A stretch of 64,000 nt of DNA from Immersiella caudata (lineage: Eukaryota; Ascomycota; Sordariomycetes; Sordariales; Lasiosphaeriaceae): the NCBI GenBank assembly GCA_030512335.1, contig JAULSU010000007.1, positions 868,001 to 932,000 on the forward strand, in the 5' to 3' direction. Made by a program: the position numbers and the translations under genes. The notes beneath the pieces are model-generated. The model was not told the origin of the DNA. It worked only from the letters and a program-made list of their open reading frames with translations, and made no database searches. Shown in pieces: positions 23,760 to 34,456 of this stretch; position 1 is the first letter of the stretch, and every line of letters begins with the position of its first letter.

Positions 23760-24413
23760 GGCAGAAGAGGGACGTGGGTTGGGTGCTCGGTGTCAACCCT
23801 ACGGGGAACCGGACCACCTGTTTTCTTTTCTGGGAAAGTACTTTTGAGAAGCACGGCGTTTGGAAGATTTCAAGCGGCGTTTTTCTGATGTTTGTCTCCG
23901 TGGGTGTAATTGGTAATAGATCGGGGCGTCTGTTGGCTTTGAGCCTGGCAAGCACTAGTTGGGCATGATGAACCGCATGGATAGGTGGACTTGAGTGGCT
24001 TTTTTCATTCAGGTTTGCTTTCAAATATCATAACGGGCAACCTAGCACACGGATGGACATGGTGCGGAATTGATATGATTGGAGAGAAAGACTGTTTTGC
24101 CCCCTCATCTGGATTAGATACCCTAGGGCGAGAGGGTAGGGCATTGGAAAGCAGCAGAGATCAGAGTATAACAGCTAAGGGAGTCTTGCAAGAGCCTAGC
24201 ATGTGAGTATAGGACTACAACCAGCCGAAAAAGCAGAATGCATAGAGAGCGTTGTCCCTGGGTAATCGAGCGCCGATCTGAGCAACGGTTTGTATATGCA
24301 TTAAACAACAACGCAGACGACAAGTGGCGTCCTGGTGCGTTGACATGGCACCTTATACCCCTGTAACCACAATTCCTCAATATTGGGCCTTAGTCCCCTA
24401 ACGCTTACGCGAT
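23760..24413. other. Intergenic, convergent 3' flanks
   Basis: Lies between the F-box-like gene and GPI14. Nothing recognisable is seen. Confidence 0.5.
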
Positions 24414-25848
24414 CTAAATCGACTTCGGCTGAAGCACCACATCGCCAATGATAACACCCAATATCCAGCAGTTCACAAGGAAGAAGCCCAGCGACGCCAG
24501 CCAAAGGCCAGGCACAAAGGTGCTCTGGCCCAGAAACTCGAGCTCGAATCCCTGTTGGAGCCACAGCCCCTGCGAAGCAACCCACAAGGCGAGAGCGCAG
24601 AGGCCTAGCCGCTTGTTTTCCATAAAGGAGGAGGTTGGCAGGTAGAGTGGGAGGAGGACCATGTACCAGAGGAAGTACTGCGTTGGTTGTCAGACGGTTA
24701 GGACGGGGGGGGGGGGGCTAGACAGACCTGGCTGGTGCACACTTTGTTGAAGCTGACGAAGGCAAAAGTTTGGGCCAGCATCGCGGTGGGGAGGCTCTTT
24801 TTAGCGAGGATGAAGGGGATCATGACGCACGAGAGGACGAGCTGGGGGAGAAACGCGACCGATTCGATGCGGAGGGCGGAGAGGTTAGGGAAGGCGGAGG
24901 TGAGATAGAGTTGGGTGTTGTATGGACTGAAGTTGTGGCGGTGGTCGATGCGGCTGACATGATGGAAGTAGGTGTGTATTAAGAAGGGAGTTCCGTAGCT
25001 GTGGACGGTGAGCAGGGCCATTCGAGGGGTTCATGGTGAGACAGGGACGCCTACATTTGGAACATAAAGACGTTCAATCCGAGGAAGACTGCCAGGCTGA
25101 TGACGGCTAGCTGGAGCCTCGCGGGTGTAATGAACCTTGCAAGGCGACTGAGCAATGACGGACCGGGGCCTGAGCTCGAAGACTTAGATGGCCCGGCGCC
25201 GCTCATTCTCTCGCCGTCCATCCACCACAGAATGGCCGGGGCGTAGATGAAGGGGTAGATCTTAAAGTGAACGCCGAACCCAAGCAACAGAGCGGCCAAA
25301 GTGGCCCGACGGGCCACCACCGCCCACAGCAAGGCCGTCACTAGCACTCCGAGAAGACCCTCAGAACTGCCACGGGTGCTAATGGTAGCGACCATGGGGT
25401 TGAGCAGCCAGATGGCAGCGAACCTCCGCGCCGTGGGGCCGTCCATGGGGCGCACACCTTGGCCGCCCATGGTTAGCAGGCGCTCGAGAAACCATCCCGC
25501 TACGAGGTCGGCGGCGGCGAACAGGACCTTTCCGGAACTGAACCACACGGCATCCCAGAACGGGCTGCCCGTTACCCATACCGTGGGCAGCAGCAGCCAA
25601 GCCAACACAGGCGTGTATCGATATGTCTCCCTGTGGTAGGGGCTTTGGCCCTTGGACATGAAGCGCGCGGCATCTGTGAAAACCAGGTAGTCGATATCCG
25701 TGTACTTGACTGGCGAGTTTGCATCCTGCCAGAGCCCGTAAAGGAGAAACACAAGCCGGAAAATTGCCGCCGAAAAGTACAGAGGGAAGCGGCCGTGGAA
25801 AAATCGGGCCGCCAAGGAGGAAGGCGTGGTTGTAGCTTGCCCGGCCAT
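24414..25848 (-). CDS. GPI14: GPI mannosyltransferase 1 (PIG-M/Gpi14)
   Basis: Three exons (25848-25055, 24998-24728, 24677-24414) give 442 residues. The protein is polytopic, with about nine or more hydrophobic segments. The lumenal first loop carries the DxD-type motif in YTDIDYLVF, expected for dolichol-phosphate-mannose-dependent transferases of family GT50. The block around YGTPFLIHTYFHH, rebuilt exactly across the first intron, is characteristic. The enzyme adds the first alpha-1,4 mannose to the GPI precursor in the ER lumen. The second intron (24727-24678) is only 50 bp and contains a run of 13 C on the coding strand between donor and branch. A longer start at 25926 is open, but the shorter one suits the family better. 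It is divergent from the TRAX gene. Confidence 0.93.
24705..24717 (+). repeat. G13 homopolymer inside a GPI14 intron
   Basis: Thirteen consecutive G on the plus strand (C13 in the transcript) within the 50-bp second intron of GPI14. It is prone to length change. Confidence 0.9.
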
Positions 25849-26324
25849 CTTTCGCGCCCTGGATGTTGAGAGGTGAGGCAAATAGCCGTGGAAGCCCCTT
25901 TTCAGGTCTCCTGTTGTCCTGAGCACCCGGGTCCATGAACCGTCGCGTCACTTTCAGAGGCGTCCAACCGCCTGACTGGCTTTCTGGTATTTCAGCGTGC
26001 ACCCGATTGACCGAAACCTGCGAGCCCTTGCTTTGACCGCTCAATTTGAGTTTTCCCTGCGTATCATTGGTCCCGTGGTGACTGGTTGCGTGTTCACTGT
26101 TTTTAGCGGGTGAGGCAGGAACCAGCTTGCCCATGCTCGCTGTTCAAACAAAACACACACCCACAACCCTGGTAACAAACTGGATCCCCGCACGCACCCT
26201 AGGTGTGTCGCTATCTACCTACCCACTCTATCAATAACCCTCACCTGTCCATCACCGCCAAAAAGTAGACGTCAAACCAGAACAACGAGACAATCCTATC
26301 GTAGCGGACAAACAGAGAAACAAC
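25849..26324. promoter_or_regulatory. Bidirectional promoter region of GPI14 and TRAX genes
   Basis: 476 bp separate the two divergent start codons, so the core promoters must share this interval. No TATA box stands out. Confidence 0.5.
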
Positions 26325-27355
26325 ATGTCGGGCTTTAAACGCGACCGGCAGGGCAATGCCAAAAGGCAGGAAGGCTTCTCCAAACCCGCCCCCAAGCAGA
26401 TTGTGAGAAACGCGCTCACCCCCATGTTTGAGAGCCTTCGCGATGAGCTGGATGCTCACCATGACCGTCGGGACCGCATCGGGAAGGCTTCGCGCGATAT
26501 CACAGCTCTGAGCAAGAAAATGTGAGCTGTCGTCACATGCACAGTTTCCCCGTTTATGGCACGCGACTGACAGTTCTCCCAGCATCTTCTCTCTTCAGCG
26601 GTTTGCATCCCCTTGCCAAGACTGCCATCGCAGATCCCATCCTGACATGCCATTCCAGAGTCCGCGAGATATATGAACGCCTCCCCGAAGATATCCAGAA
26701 GGAAGTCGACACTCGCCTGGCCGAGATTGCCAAGCTCCTTGCCAGCATTGCGCCGGAAGTGCAGGGCATCAATCGCCTGAGATACGCCAGGTCTCTCGTC
26801 TGCCTCGAAGAGCTCGTGGAAGCTCTGACCTTCCACCACTACCTCAAGACCCAAACCCTCATCACACAGGACAGTTTGACAGCCATTATCGAGGATCTAG
26901 CTCGCCAAGGCTTTGTGGCAGAAGATGAGATCATGGCTAATGCCGAGGCTGGTGAGGGTGCCCCCAACGAGCAGCAGGCGTCGGACCAGCAGAACAAGAT
27001 CCCCACGATCGGCCTCACAGACAACGACTATCTGTACGGTGTGTTTGATTTGACAGGAGAGATGATGCGCTTTGCCACCACAACGTCGGCTCTCTCCGGC
27101 AAGATGGCCAGCAGTGATGCGACTGGCAGCGGACGCGATATCGTCCGCGACATGCACGAGCTGGGTACCTTTTTCGAGACGCTTCCTCTCCGGGCCGGCA
27201 ACAGGTCAACCTGGGAGAAGAAGCTAGAGGTTACGAGGCAGTCGGTGCAGAAGGTCGAGAAGCTGGAATACGACTTGATGGTGCGAGGAAGTGAACGACC
27301 CAAGGGTTGGGTTCCAGACCCGAGTTCTGCCGATCAGCCCGGGTCCCCAGAGTGA
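26325..27355 (+). CDS. Translin-associated factor X (TRAX) homologue
   Basis: Three exons (26325-26521, 26583-26600, 26659-27355) give 303 residues, typical for TRAX. The middle exon is a microexon of only 18 nt. The N-terminal helix has the ELDAHHDRRDRI pattern. The C-terminal half has the YLYGVFDLTGEMMRFA block, and the end shows the MVRGSERPKG signature of TRAX. TRAX pairs with translin to form the C3PO ribonuclease, which trims RNA fragments in RNA silencing and tRNA processing. Neurospora C3PO acts on tRNA. Retaining the second intron keeps an open frame, so the microexon would be easily missed by gene finders; with it, the SLQR-VREIYERL junction is natural. Confidence 0.9.
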
Positions 27356-29272
27356 GTTGGGGTTATGAATCGACGCAGAATAAATCCAAGGTATCGCATG
27401 ATGAAAAGTATTTAGAGATATCGATACGGGGTTCTCGTTGACAATGTGTTGCGGACTGCAACCAAGCGCATCCGCTTCTTTCTGATTGAGCAGTGTTGAC
27501 AGTCACTAACGCTACTAGTTGGCTTCTAACGTGGTATATGTCGATCGTGCGAGTCCTCGTATGCGGATTGCCAACCTGTCCCGTCGTTTCTCTAGCCATT
27601 CCGTCTTCAATCCCTTCCATCGGCAACTACTGATGCCGCTGGTCGATCTGACTCACCACGTCACAGCCATCTCAACACCAATTCCCGAGGTGCACACAGT
27701 ATCAGAGACACAACAACAAGAAATCGCACGACACAATGCAGGCTGCCACGTATCACGACGGCATGATTGACGGGATGCTATCTCCGCAACCATCCAAGCC
27801 CGACTGCCTCAGTCCATACTACCGAGCCCGCAGTCTCCACACGCATATAGTTGCGGCAAGGAGTATAACTTGGATCGCTTTCAAGTCCGCCATTGGGTGC
27901 CTTATGGTTGTTATTTTTATTCTTTGGCGTCAGCCTGGATCTCGCGTATCTGTCGCTCCATCACTGATCGCCGTTCCATAGCCCTATCTCCAGGCGGCCA
28001 CGAGGTTCACCACTCGCGTGGGCGCAAGAGGCATTCTGCAATGCAGTCGCGTGGGAGCTGACTGAAGAGGCTGATTCAGCACCACAGCCCTATGGCCCGT
28101 CTCGCAGAATGACAGGCAAGACATCTCGCAGGCCGCAGACAGTCTGAGTGAGCAACGTGGTTAGGCAGATCGTCGAAGGTGCAGAAGCTTTCGATGGACC
28201 TTCGAGAACAAACGCAAAATCCCGAACAGGGAAGGCCAGAAATCCTTTGGGAAGTGCAGAAGACGGAACCTGGGGGGTTGCATTGCTAGGAGAGGAGAAG
28301 GAAGGCGCGGCTATCGCTGTGTGTTTCTGCCCCTCCGGTCAGTGCAAATCGAGGACCCGTCTGATGGCGAGCCCCAACGTGCCTTCCTAGAGCAAACGAA
28401 CAAGCAATCCCAAAAAATTTTCTGCAAATATTTTTATTACGACAAAGTCATCCATGGGTTTAAAACGCCCCGATGGGAGGCTCGAATCCGGCGGGCGACG
28501 GCCTTGCAGGTCAAGACCTGCTGTGTGCAGCACGCTGCCCCACCTTCACCTTGCGCACCAGCAGTGAACGACTGACAGCCTCCTGTCAGGAACTAGTTCG
28601 GTCTTCACCGCCGCAAAGACGCATGCCGGAAACCAACCACAACACGACCTGCCCTTGCGGCGGCAGGTCCCGGAAGCACGGATGGGACAGCAGCAAGCCG
28701 CTCATTGACGGTTACCTGCTGCTTTGACCACGACCACCTCGCTCTGACGACCGCGACTATGCAAGACACCGTACCATATCTCCGTCTTCGGCACGTCGAG
28801 CCATGGCGGTATGGTGACATGGCCACGCTGGTGCGTTTTTCTTGGTGATCTGGCACTCACCGTCTAAGCAGATCAGCTATCGTCGGCCTTGGGCGTCGTC
28901 AGTGAGACGGTGTGAACATCACCGCCTGCCCGTCGGCACCACTTACACCTCGCATGCTCGTTGATGCGGGTCCTACGTTGCATATCTCCCTCTCACCCTG
29001 GTTCTCGGCGAGACGCAACTAACTATTTCGACCTCTAGTCAGTCTCTCCTAAACGGCCCGTTGGTTGTGCAACCCGTCAAAGCTGTTGCCTGCGCGTTTG
29101 TCTCTACATGCCCATCTTTTGTGTACTTTGGTCCGGTGCCCCTTTCCACTTCATACCTATATAACTTCTGCCCCCATCCCATCCTCCCCTTCTCAACCAG
29201 CATCAGTCTTTCGATTCACCAAAACACTATCCTATTTTATCCCCACTTTCACCCCCCGTCAAAACCTTCAAG
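27356..29272. other. Intergenic
   Basis: 3' flank of TRAX and a long 5' flank of the dehydroshikimate dehydratase gene. Only short unconvincing ORFs occur. No full inverted GGATAA-type QA-1F/QutA site was seen. Confidence 0.5.
29158..29164 (+). promoter_or_regulatory. Likely TATA box of the dehydroshikimate dehydratase gene
   Basis: TATATAA lies 109 bp before the ATG and is followed by a long CT-rich stretch, usual near fungal transcription starts. Confidence 0.55.
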
Positions 29273-30349
29273 ATGTCATACAAGCTCGCCATCACATCCA
29301 TGTCCTTAGGCCGTGCCTACGCCGGCCACTCCTTTGAGCACAAACTTGATGCCGCCCAGAAGTACGGGTATCAGGGCATCGAACTCTTCCATGAGGACCT
29401 GCTCGGCGTCGCCACCCAGTTTTCCTCCCCCTCCTTCTGCGTGGCTGAGCCTTCAGCCTCATGCCAGCTCGCAGCAGCTCGTCGTGTCCTGCACATGTGC
29501 AAGGCACGGGATATCGAGATCGTCTGCCTCCAGCCTTTTGCCCATTACGAAGGCCTTCTCGACCGCACCGAGCACGCCCGCCGCCTGCAGAAGCTCAACC
29601 TCTGGATCCAGCTGGCACACGAGCTGGAGACAGACCTCATTCAGGTCCCTGCCAACTTCCTTCCCGCCAACCAGCTTATTGGCGATTTTGACCTCATCGT
29701 CTCGGACCTACAAAAGATCGCCGACATTGGTCTCGCCGCATCGCCACCCATCCGCTTCGCATATGAGAGCCTTTGCTGGAGCACGCACGTCGACACATGG
29801 GAGGCATGCTACAATGTGGTGCAGTGCGTGGACCGCCCTAATTTCGGTATGTGCCTCGACACCTTCAACATCGCTGGACGTATCTTCGCCGACCCGACTG
29901 TCGCCTCCGGGAAGACTGAGGATGCCGAAGAAGCTGTGAGGCAGTCCATTTCCCGCCTTGTGGCGCAGGTCGACGTCAACAAGGTCTTTTATGTCCAAGT
30001 CGTCGATGCCGAGCGCCTCAAGGCACCGCTCCTCCCCGGGCACGCATACTACGACGCTCAGCAGCCCGCGAGAATGAGCTGGTCTCGCAACTGCCGCCTT
30101 TTCTATGGCGAGAAGAGTCGAGGTGCTTACCTTCCCGTCAAGGAAATTGCCTCGGCCTTCTTTCACGGCCTGGGCTTCCAGGGATGGGTTTCCTTGGAGC
30201 TGTTTAACCGCCGCATGAATGACGCGGGAACAGAAGTGCCCGAGGAGCTGGCGCGCAGAGGTGCCATCTCTTGGGCCAAGCTCGCGAGAGACATGAGGTT
30301 CTCCGAGGTGCAGGCAGGGGAGCAGGAGCGGGCAACGGCGTCGCTCTGA
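29273..30349 (+). CDS. qa-4: 3-Dehydroshikimate dehydratase (QA-4/QutC type)
   Basis: Single-exon gene of 358 residues. It closely follows the Neurospora QA-4 pattern from the N-terminus (KLAITSMSLGR.YAGHSF) to the C-terminal GWVSLELFNRRM and PEELARRGA blocks. The fold is a sugar-phosphate isomerase-like TIM barrel with divalent-metal ligands in the central acidic and His positions. It converts 3-dehydroshikimate to protocatechuate, the step that commits quinate and shikimate to catabolism through the beta-ketoadipate route. In Neurospora it is part of the qa cluster. Here the neighbours are TRAX, a tRNA and Jip5, so no other quinate genes are linked within about 30 kb on either side. Confidence 0.95.
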   Translation: MSYKLAITSMSLGRAYAGHSFEHKLDAAQKYGYQGIELFHEDLLGVATQFSSPSFCVAEPSASCQLAAARRVLHMCKARDIEIVCLQPFAHYEGLLDRTEHARRLQKLNLWIQLAHELETDLIQVPANFLPANQLIGDFDLIVSDLQKIADIGLAASPPIRFAYESLCWSTHVDTWEACYNVVQCVDRPNFGMCLDTFNIAGRIFADPTVASGKTEDAEEAVRQSISRLVAQVDVNKVFYVQVVDAERLKAPLLPGHAYYDAQQPARMSWSRNCRLFYGEKSRGAYLPVKEIASAFFHGLGFQGWVSLELFNRRMNDAGTEVPEELARRGAISWAKLARDMRFSEVQAGEQERATASL

Positions 30350-30483
30350 CCCGATTGATATCGCCAGTCCATTCCGCCCTGGCGGGTTTTTGCTTTCCTT
30401 TCTCTGGGAAACGGGCATCAAACGGCACGGATAGACTGCATGGTTCGAACCAGACTCAGAAATACCGGGAGTTGGGGTTGGCT

Positions 30484-30507
30484 TTCTCTTCTCTTCTCTT
30501 CTCTTCT
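30484..30507 (+). repeat. TTCTC microsatellite, nearly five units
   Basis: The period-5 pyrimidine repeat is directly visible, downstream of the dehydratase stop codon. Confidence 0.7.
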
Positions 30508-31237
30508 TTTTCGTTTGCTATTCCTGGCCTTATCGGCTGGTTTGGTTGGACACATTGCATTCATGGTTGGCGGCCGGACGGGAGGTTCATTACAATACAT
30601 ACATAGACTGGAAAACGGGATACATATAGGTTGCATATAGACAGGCGCAAACACAATAGATGGATCGGAACAAAATCGGAGACTACTGCCATCCATACTC
30701 TGCTGTGACAGTCTTGCGAGATGTGAACAGGCAAGTAGCAAAAGGGGAGGGGAAAGAAGAAACGGCCCAACGGATCCAAGCCAACAAGCAAGTAACTAGC
30801 CGGTATCGCGATGCTCTGACGAGGTCGTTGGTGATGTGACGCGGGAAGACAAGGGAGGCCGCAGGGGAAAAAAGTCTGCACGCGCAAATCCCGTGACGGA
30901 AAGATATGCGGTGCGTGTATCCGAGGAGGATATGGGACGGACGGGAGTGTAGCCGTCAAGGGGGACACAAAATTGCTGCGCCCTCGACCTTGAGAGGGTG
31001 AGATGGTCTGACGACGGGAAGGAAGGAGTCGCACAGTTATCGCGTGCGGTTTAGCTATCAAGGTGTCCTGGGGGTGGTGATGCGAGGTGAGATACTCTCA
31101 TAGAAAAATGGGGGTGGGCGAGACGGTACAGGGAACCTCGAGTTGAGCAAAACCCAATTGGTGTCAACAATGCACAATTCGGTTTGGGTAATGTTGCAAT
31201 GCGAAGAGGACGAAAGCAAAAAAGACGGGGGGTGGGC

Positions 31238-31242
31238 AAAAA
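31238..31242 (-). terminator. RNA polymerase III terminator of tRNA-Thr
   Basis: Five consecutive T on the minus strand, five bases past the tRNA 3' end. Confidence 0.8.
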
Positions 31243-31247
31243 CGTTA

Positions 31248-31319
31248 TGCCCACTATCAGAATCGAACTGATGACCTTATCATTACTAGTGATACGCTCT
31301 ACCACTGAGCCAAGCGGGC
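31248..31319 (-). tRNA. tRNA-Thr (anticodon AGU)
   Basis: Reading the minus strand gives a 72-nt cloverleaf. The acceptor arm GCCCGCU pairs with AGUGGGC (one G-U). The D arm lies within GCUCAGUGGUAGAGC. The anticodon stem is UAUCA/UGAUA with loop CUAGUAA, so the anticodon is AGU for Thr. The T loop is UUCGAUU. The internal A box (TGGCTCAGTGG) and B box (AGTTCGATTCT) fit RNA polymerase III promoters. A TTTTT terminator follows at 31242-31238. No intron is present and CCA is not encoded, as usual in eukaryotes. Confidence 0.95.
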
Positions 31320-32527
31320 TGGTGATGTTGTTATCAAGCAATTTGCTGAAATGAATATAGAAAGGCAGACCGTGTTCCATTGTAGTCATACTCATTATTG
31401 CCTCTTGGAAAGGGCTATGACGCAGGAAAATGGCAAAAAGGGCACACTTAATCAAATTTACGTCCAGAAAGGGCCATCCTCTGAAGACATAGACGAGAAA
31501 GAGAAGTACAGCTTCGCCAGCCCAGAGGGCCCCGCCCCACGGCATACTTCAACCACCCCGATAGTTTGAAACCCAACCTTTGGGCAGGGCTGGAGCCGGA
31601 GTTTGTCTTTGGGTTGGGGAAAGGTGCCGTACGGTGATGAAAATGCTTGTGCGAAGGCCCTGGCGCTGAGCGCAGTGGTAGACATAAGCTTTGCAACGCG
31701 CATTGTCAGCGTGGCCAGGACTGGGAGCTACTCTCATGTCGAGTGTTCTCTTCAGGGGTATAATTCCACTCACAGCTCACCACCTCCCCGTTTATAAGTG
31801 GCCGGTCATGGCTCCTTTTTGGATTGCCGTCTTCATGACAGTTGGCTTGTGCCTGGCATAAAAGGCGAACAGGTTTTCAGGCTAAGTCGCGTCAAAGTTG
31901 GGGCTGTGTGCTGTGCCGCACATCAACGAAATCGCCTGTGGGCGCCGTAGCACCGTATCCCGATGGCCGAGCGCGTTAGCACGGATTTTTCATTGCGGCA
32001 GGAATATCAAATGTCTGTTAGGCTTCCTGGTAGGATGATGACTTGGAGGCCCCTTGGCCAGTCTCTGCTGGAAGTTGGGATTTGGGACAACGAGATCGAG
32101 CCCCACACTCGTCTGAACGTGTAAGTGGTGGATTGCGTAGATTGCCGAAGTTGACGGCAGGCGGGGACATGGAATACAACAATTGCGTCTGGGGTGCGGG
32201 AATATGTCAGAAGACTCAAAAGGAGCAGATATATCCTTTTCGATCAGACCTCACTGTCCATCATCTCGCCAGGACGGCCGACTTGCCGCCAGACCCCGTC
32301 ACGGACACAGCTGCCAAACTGCTTCAGACCAGTTAGAACTGCGGGTAACTGTCTGAGAGAATGTGAACCCCGTTGGTGACGCGAATCAAGAGATGGCCGA
32401 GAGCCGATGTGTGGCACAGAGGCGGGACAAAAGAGGACTTGGTGACCAAAATCTGGGTAGCGAAACAACCGTATTGACGACCGCGGAGAAAGTGATCGCT
32501 CCGAGAATATCGTGTGCCTAACACCAC
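31320..32527. other. Intergenic
   Basis: Lies between the tRNA and the end of the Jip5 gene. No gene or repeat is recognised. Confidence 0.5.
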
Positions 32528-33822
32528 CTAATCCAACCCCGGGAAAGCGACGGTTTTCGCCTGCTGGCCTCCCTTTCCTTTCTTCCTTTTCTTCTTCGAC
32601 TGCTTCTCCCTCCTCGGCCTCTCATCCTCACTGTCACTCCCACTCTCTTCATCGCTATCATCGCTCTCCGCCGCCCTCTTATTTCCATTTCCCTCCTCTT
32701 GCTCCTCCGCCTCACCATCCGCATCCTCCTCCTCCGCCCAGACCTTCACCGTCTTCCCACCTCCGCTAATCAGCCTCCCTTGGCAATCAAAGTCCAATGT
32801 CGCCACACCCTCTACGTCATCATGCTTCAGCACGCCCTGCACCTCCCTCTGTTTTAAATCCACGATGCTCAAACTGCCATCGCCCAACCCCACAATCACC
32901 TTCTTTCCCCATCCTAGCTCATCCGGTACACGCACAATCGCATCCAAACTTTCCGCATCTCTCTTGCTCTGCGCTCCGGAAACATAAATCCGCTCTTGCT
33001 GGTCGTCCCAGGCGCCACGATCCCAAAGGGTGAGGACACCGCCTCCGGTGCCAACTGCTACAACGGCGTTATTGCGCATGCGTTTCGGGCCAAGGCCGGA
33101 TGGAATGATGGTCGAGCAGAGCAGCTCATCATCTTGGTCTTCCGAAGTCGAGATAATTCCGTGGCGGAGGTCAGTCACGGCGAGTGTGGTGCCACCGGTG
33201 GAGACCCATTGTTTAGAAAAGCCGGAAGTGGACTCGGCTGAGGCGGGGAGGGGTGAGATGGAGGTGATGTAGTCGGCGTGGGGAACGTGTTTGCGGACGG
33301 GCTTGGGGTCGAGGGAGCTGTTGGCGCGGATGTCGAAGATGTAGAGGCCGCCAGAGTCGGTGCCGAGGAGGAGAGTTTGGGGCGAGAGGGTGTGGAGGAT
33401 GGCCGGGCAGTTGGTTGTCGTGGTAGTGCTGTTGCGCGGGGGGAGACCGATTTTGGAGATGACTTGACCGGTAGAGGGGGAGAAGTGCTTGATGATGGAA
33501 TCGGTGCCGGCCGAGTAAAGGGCTATGGGGGAGGTTGTGAGCTGAGGGGACCGTGGGGGCGATGTGAATGAGACAACTTACATTCGCCGTCGTAGCTATA
33601 GGTGAGACATCGGCAACTGCCCTTGTGCCGTCGCGTGCTCCATACGCTTTGGATTAACCCCTTTCCGCCATTGTTGTTTGATGAGCTCCCATCGCTGGAA
33701 GGAAGCTTGAAGGTCTCGACCCGGCCACTAGACAAGCCAACTGTCAGCAGCGGCTTGCTGGGGTGCAGCACCTGGGCGAAGATCTCCGCTGAGAGCGGGA
33801 GCGTGCAAAGGTTCTCCAGCAT
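32528..33822 (-). CDS. JIP5: WD40-repeat protein Jip5 (WDR55 family)
   Basis: Two exons (33822-33582 and 33522-32528) give 411 residues. WD40-type repeats run through most of the protein, for example the N-terminal block with LHPSKPLLTVGLSSGRV and later YSAGTDSIIK and LISGGGKTVKVW. A highly charged acidic then Lys-rich tail follows, typical of nucleolar proteins. The N-terminal sequence order and tail match Jip5/WDR55, which acts in large ribosomal subunit biogenesis in the nucleolus. The intron is 59 bp with a GTAAGT donor. The acidic-basic tail is low complexity and may vary in length between strains. Confidence 0.88.
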
Positions 33823-34456
33823 CTCGAAATCCCGAAAATACGATAAGGACTGGAAGACTTTGAAGCTTAAGATCAGCTCGGGCCCATGGCCATATGGGTA
33901 TACGAGTTGAGTTCAACGACAGATCGATGACTTGTCCAGTTGCGAGGTGAGCTGTCAGCCGTCAATGTTTAAAAATTCACAGGTCGCGGACGCGTCTTGG
34001 CACGCGCGTTCTAGCGCACCCGGCCAGCAGGGTGGAGGGGTACAGGTACCTGTGGGGAGAGTGGAGCTCTAACGGAGGTGCAGACGGCCGAGACCGTTCC
34101 AGGCCCTTGCTGCCCACCCCGACGACGGCTCCATATGCTAGCGATATGAGAGAATTGAGAACAAATCTTTGAATCTCACAAATGATGAGAAGTTTCCTCA
34201 TATTATTCTCGTAAAGTTCAACGGGAACTCCCTCAAAGATCGAAAACGCTGAACAGGGGCTTGCATGCACTCTACATTCCATTGTGGAGGCCCCGGCGTT
34301 TACGGTATCGCTATATCCGTTCCCGCTCTTAGTCAAACGATTGCCAAGAGTTGTAAATGACATCACAGGTCTTCCTCGCATCCCCTTACCCATGTTTTCC
34401 GCCTCCACGCCAGTCAACAACAAATTTGTTCGGCATGCTCATTCAACCTAGACAAG
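33823..34456. other. Intergenic, head-to-head promoter region
   Basis: 634 bp lie between the divergent JIP5 and GH18 start codons. Nothing specific is seen. Confidence 0.5.

Larger units (their letters stand above)
30350..31247. other. Intergenic
   Basis: 3' flank of the dehydratase gene up to the tRNA. Contains a short TTCTC microsatellite and no gene. Confidence 0.55.

Noticed and set aside
28470..28500. GGCTCGAATCC, a B-box-like sequence
   Set aside because: No acceptor, D or anticodon arm can be folded around it, so it is not a tRNA.
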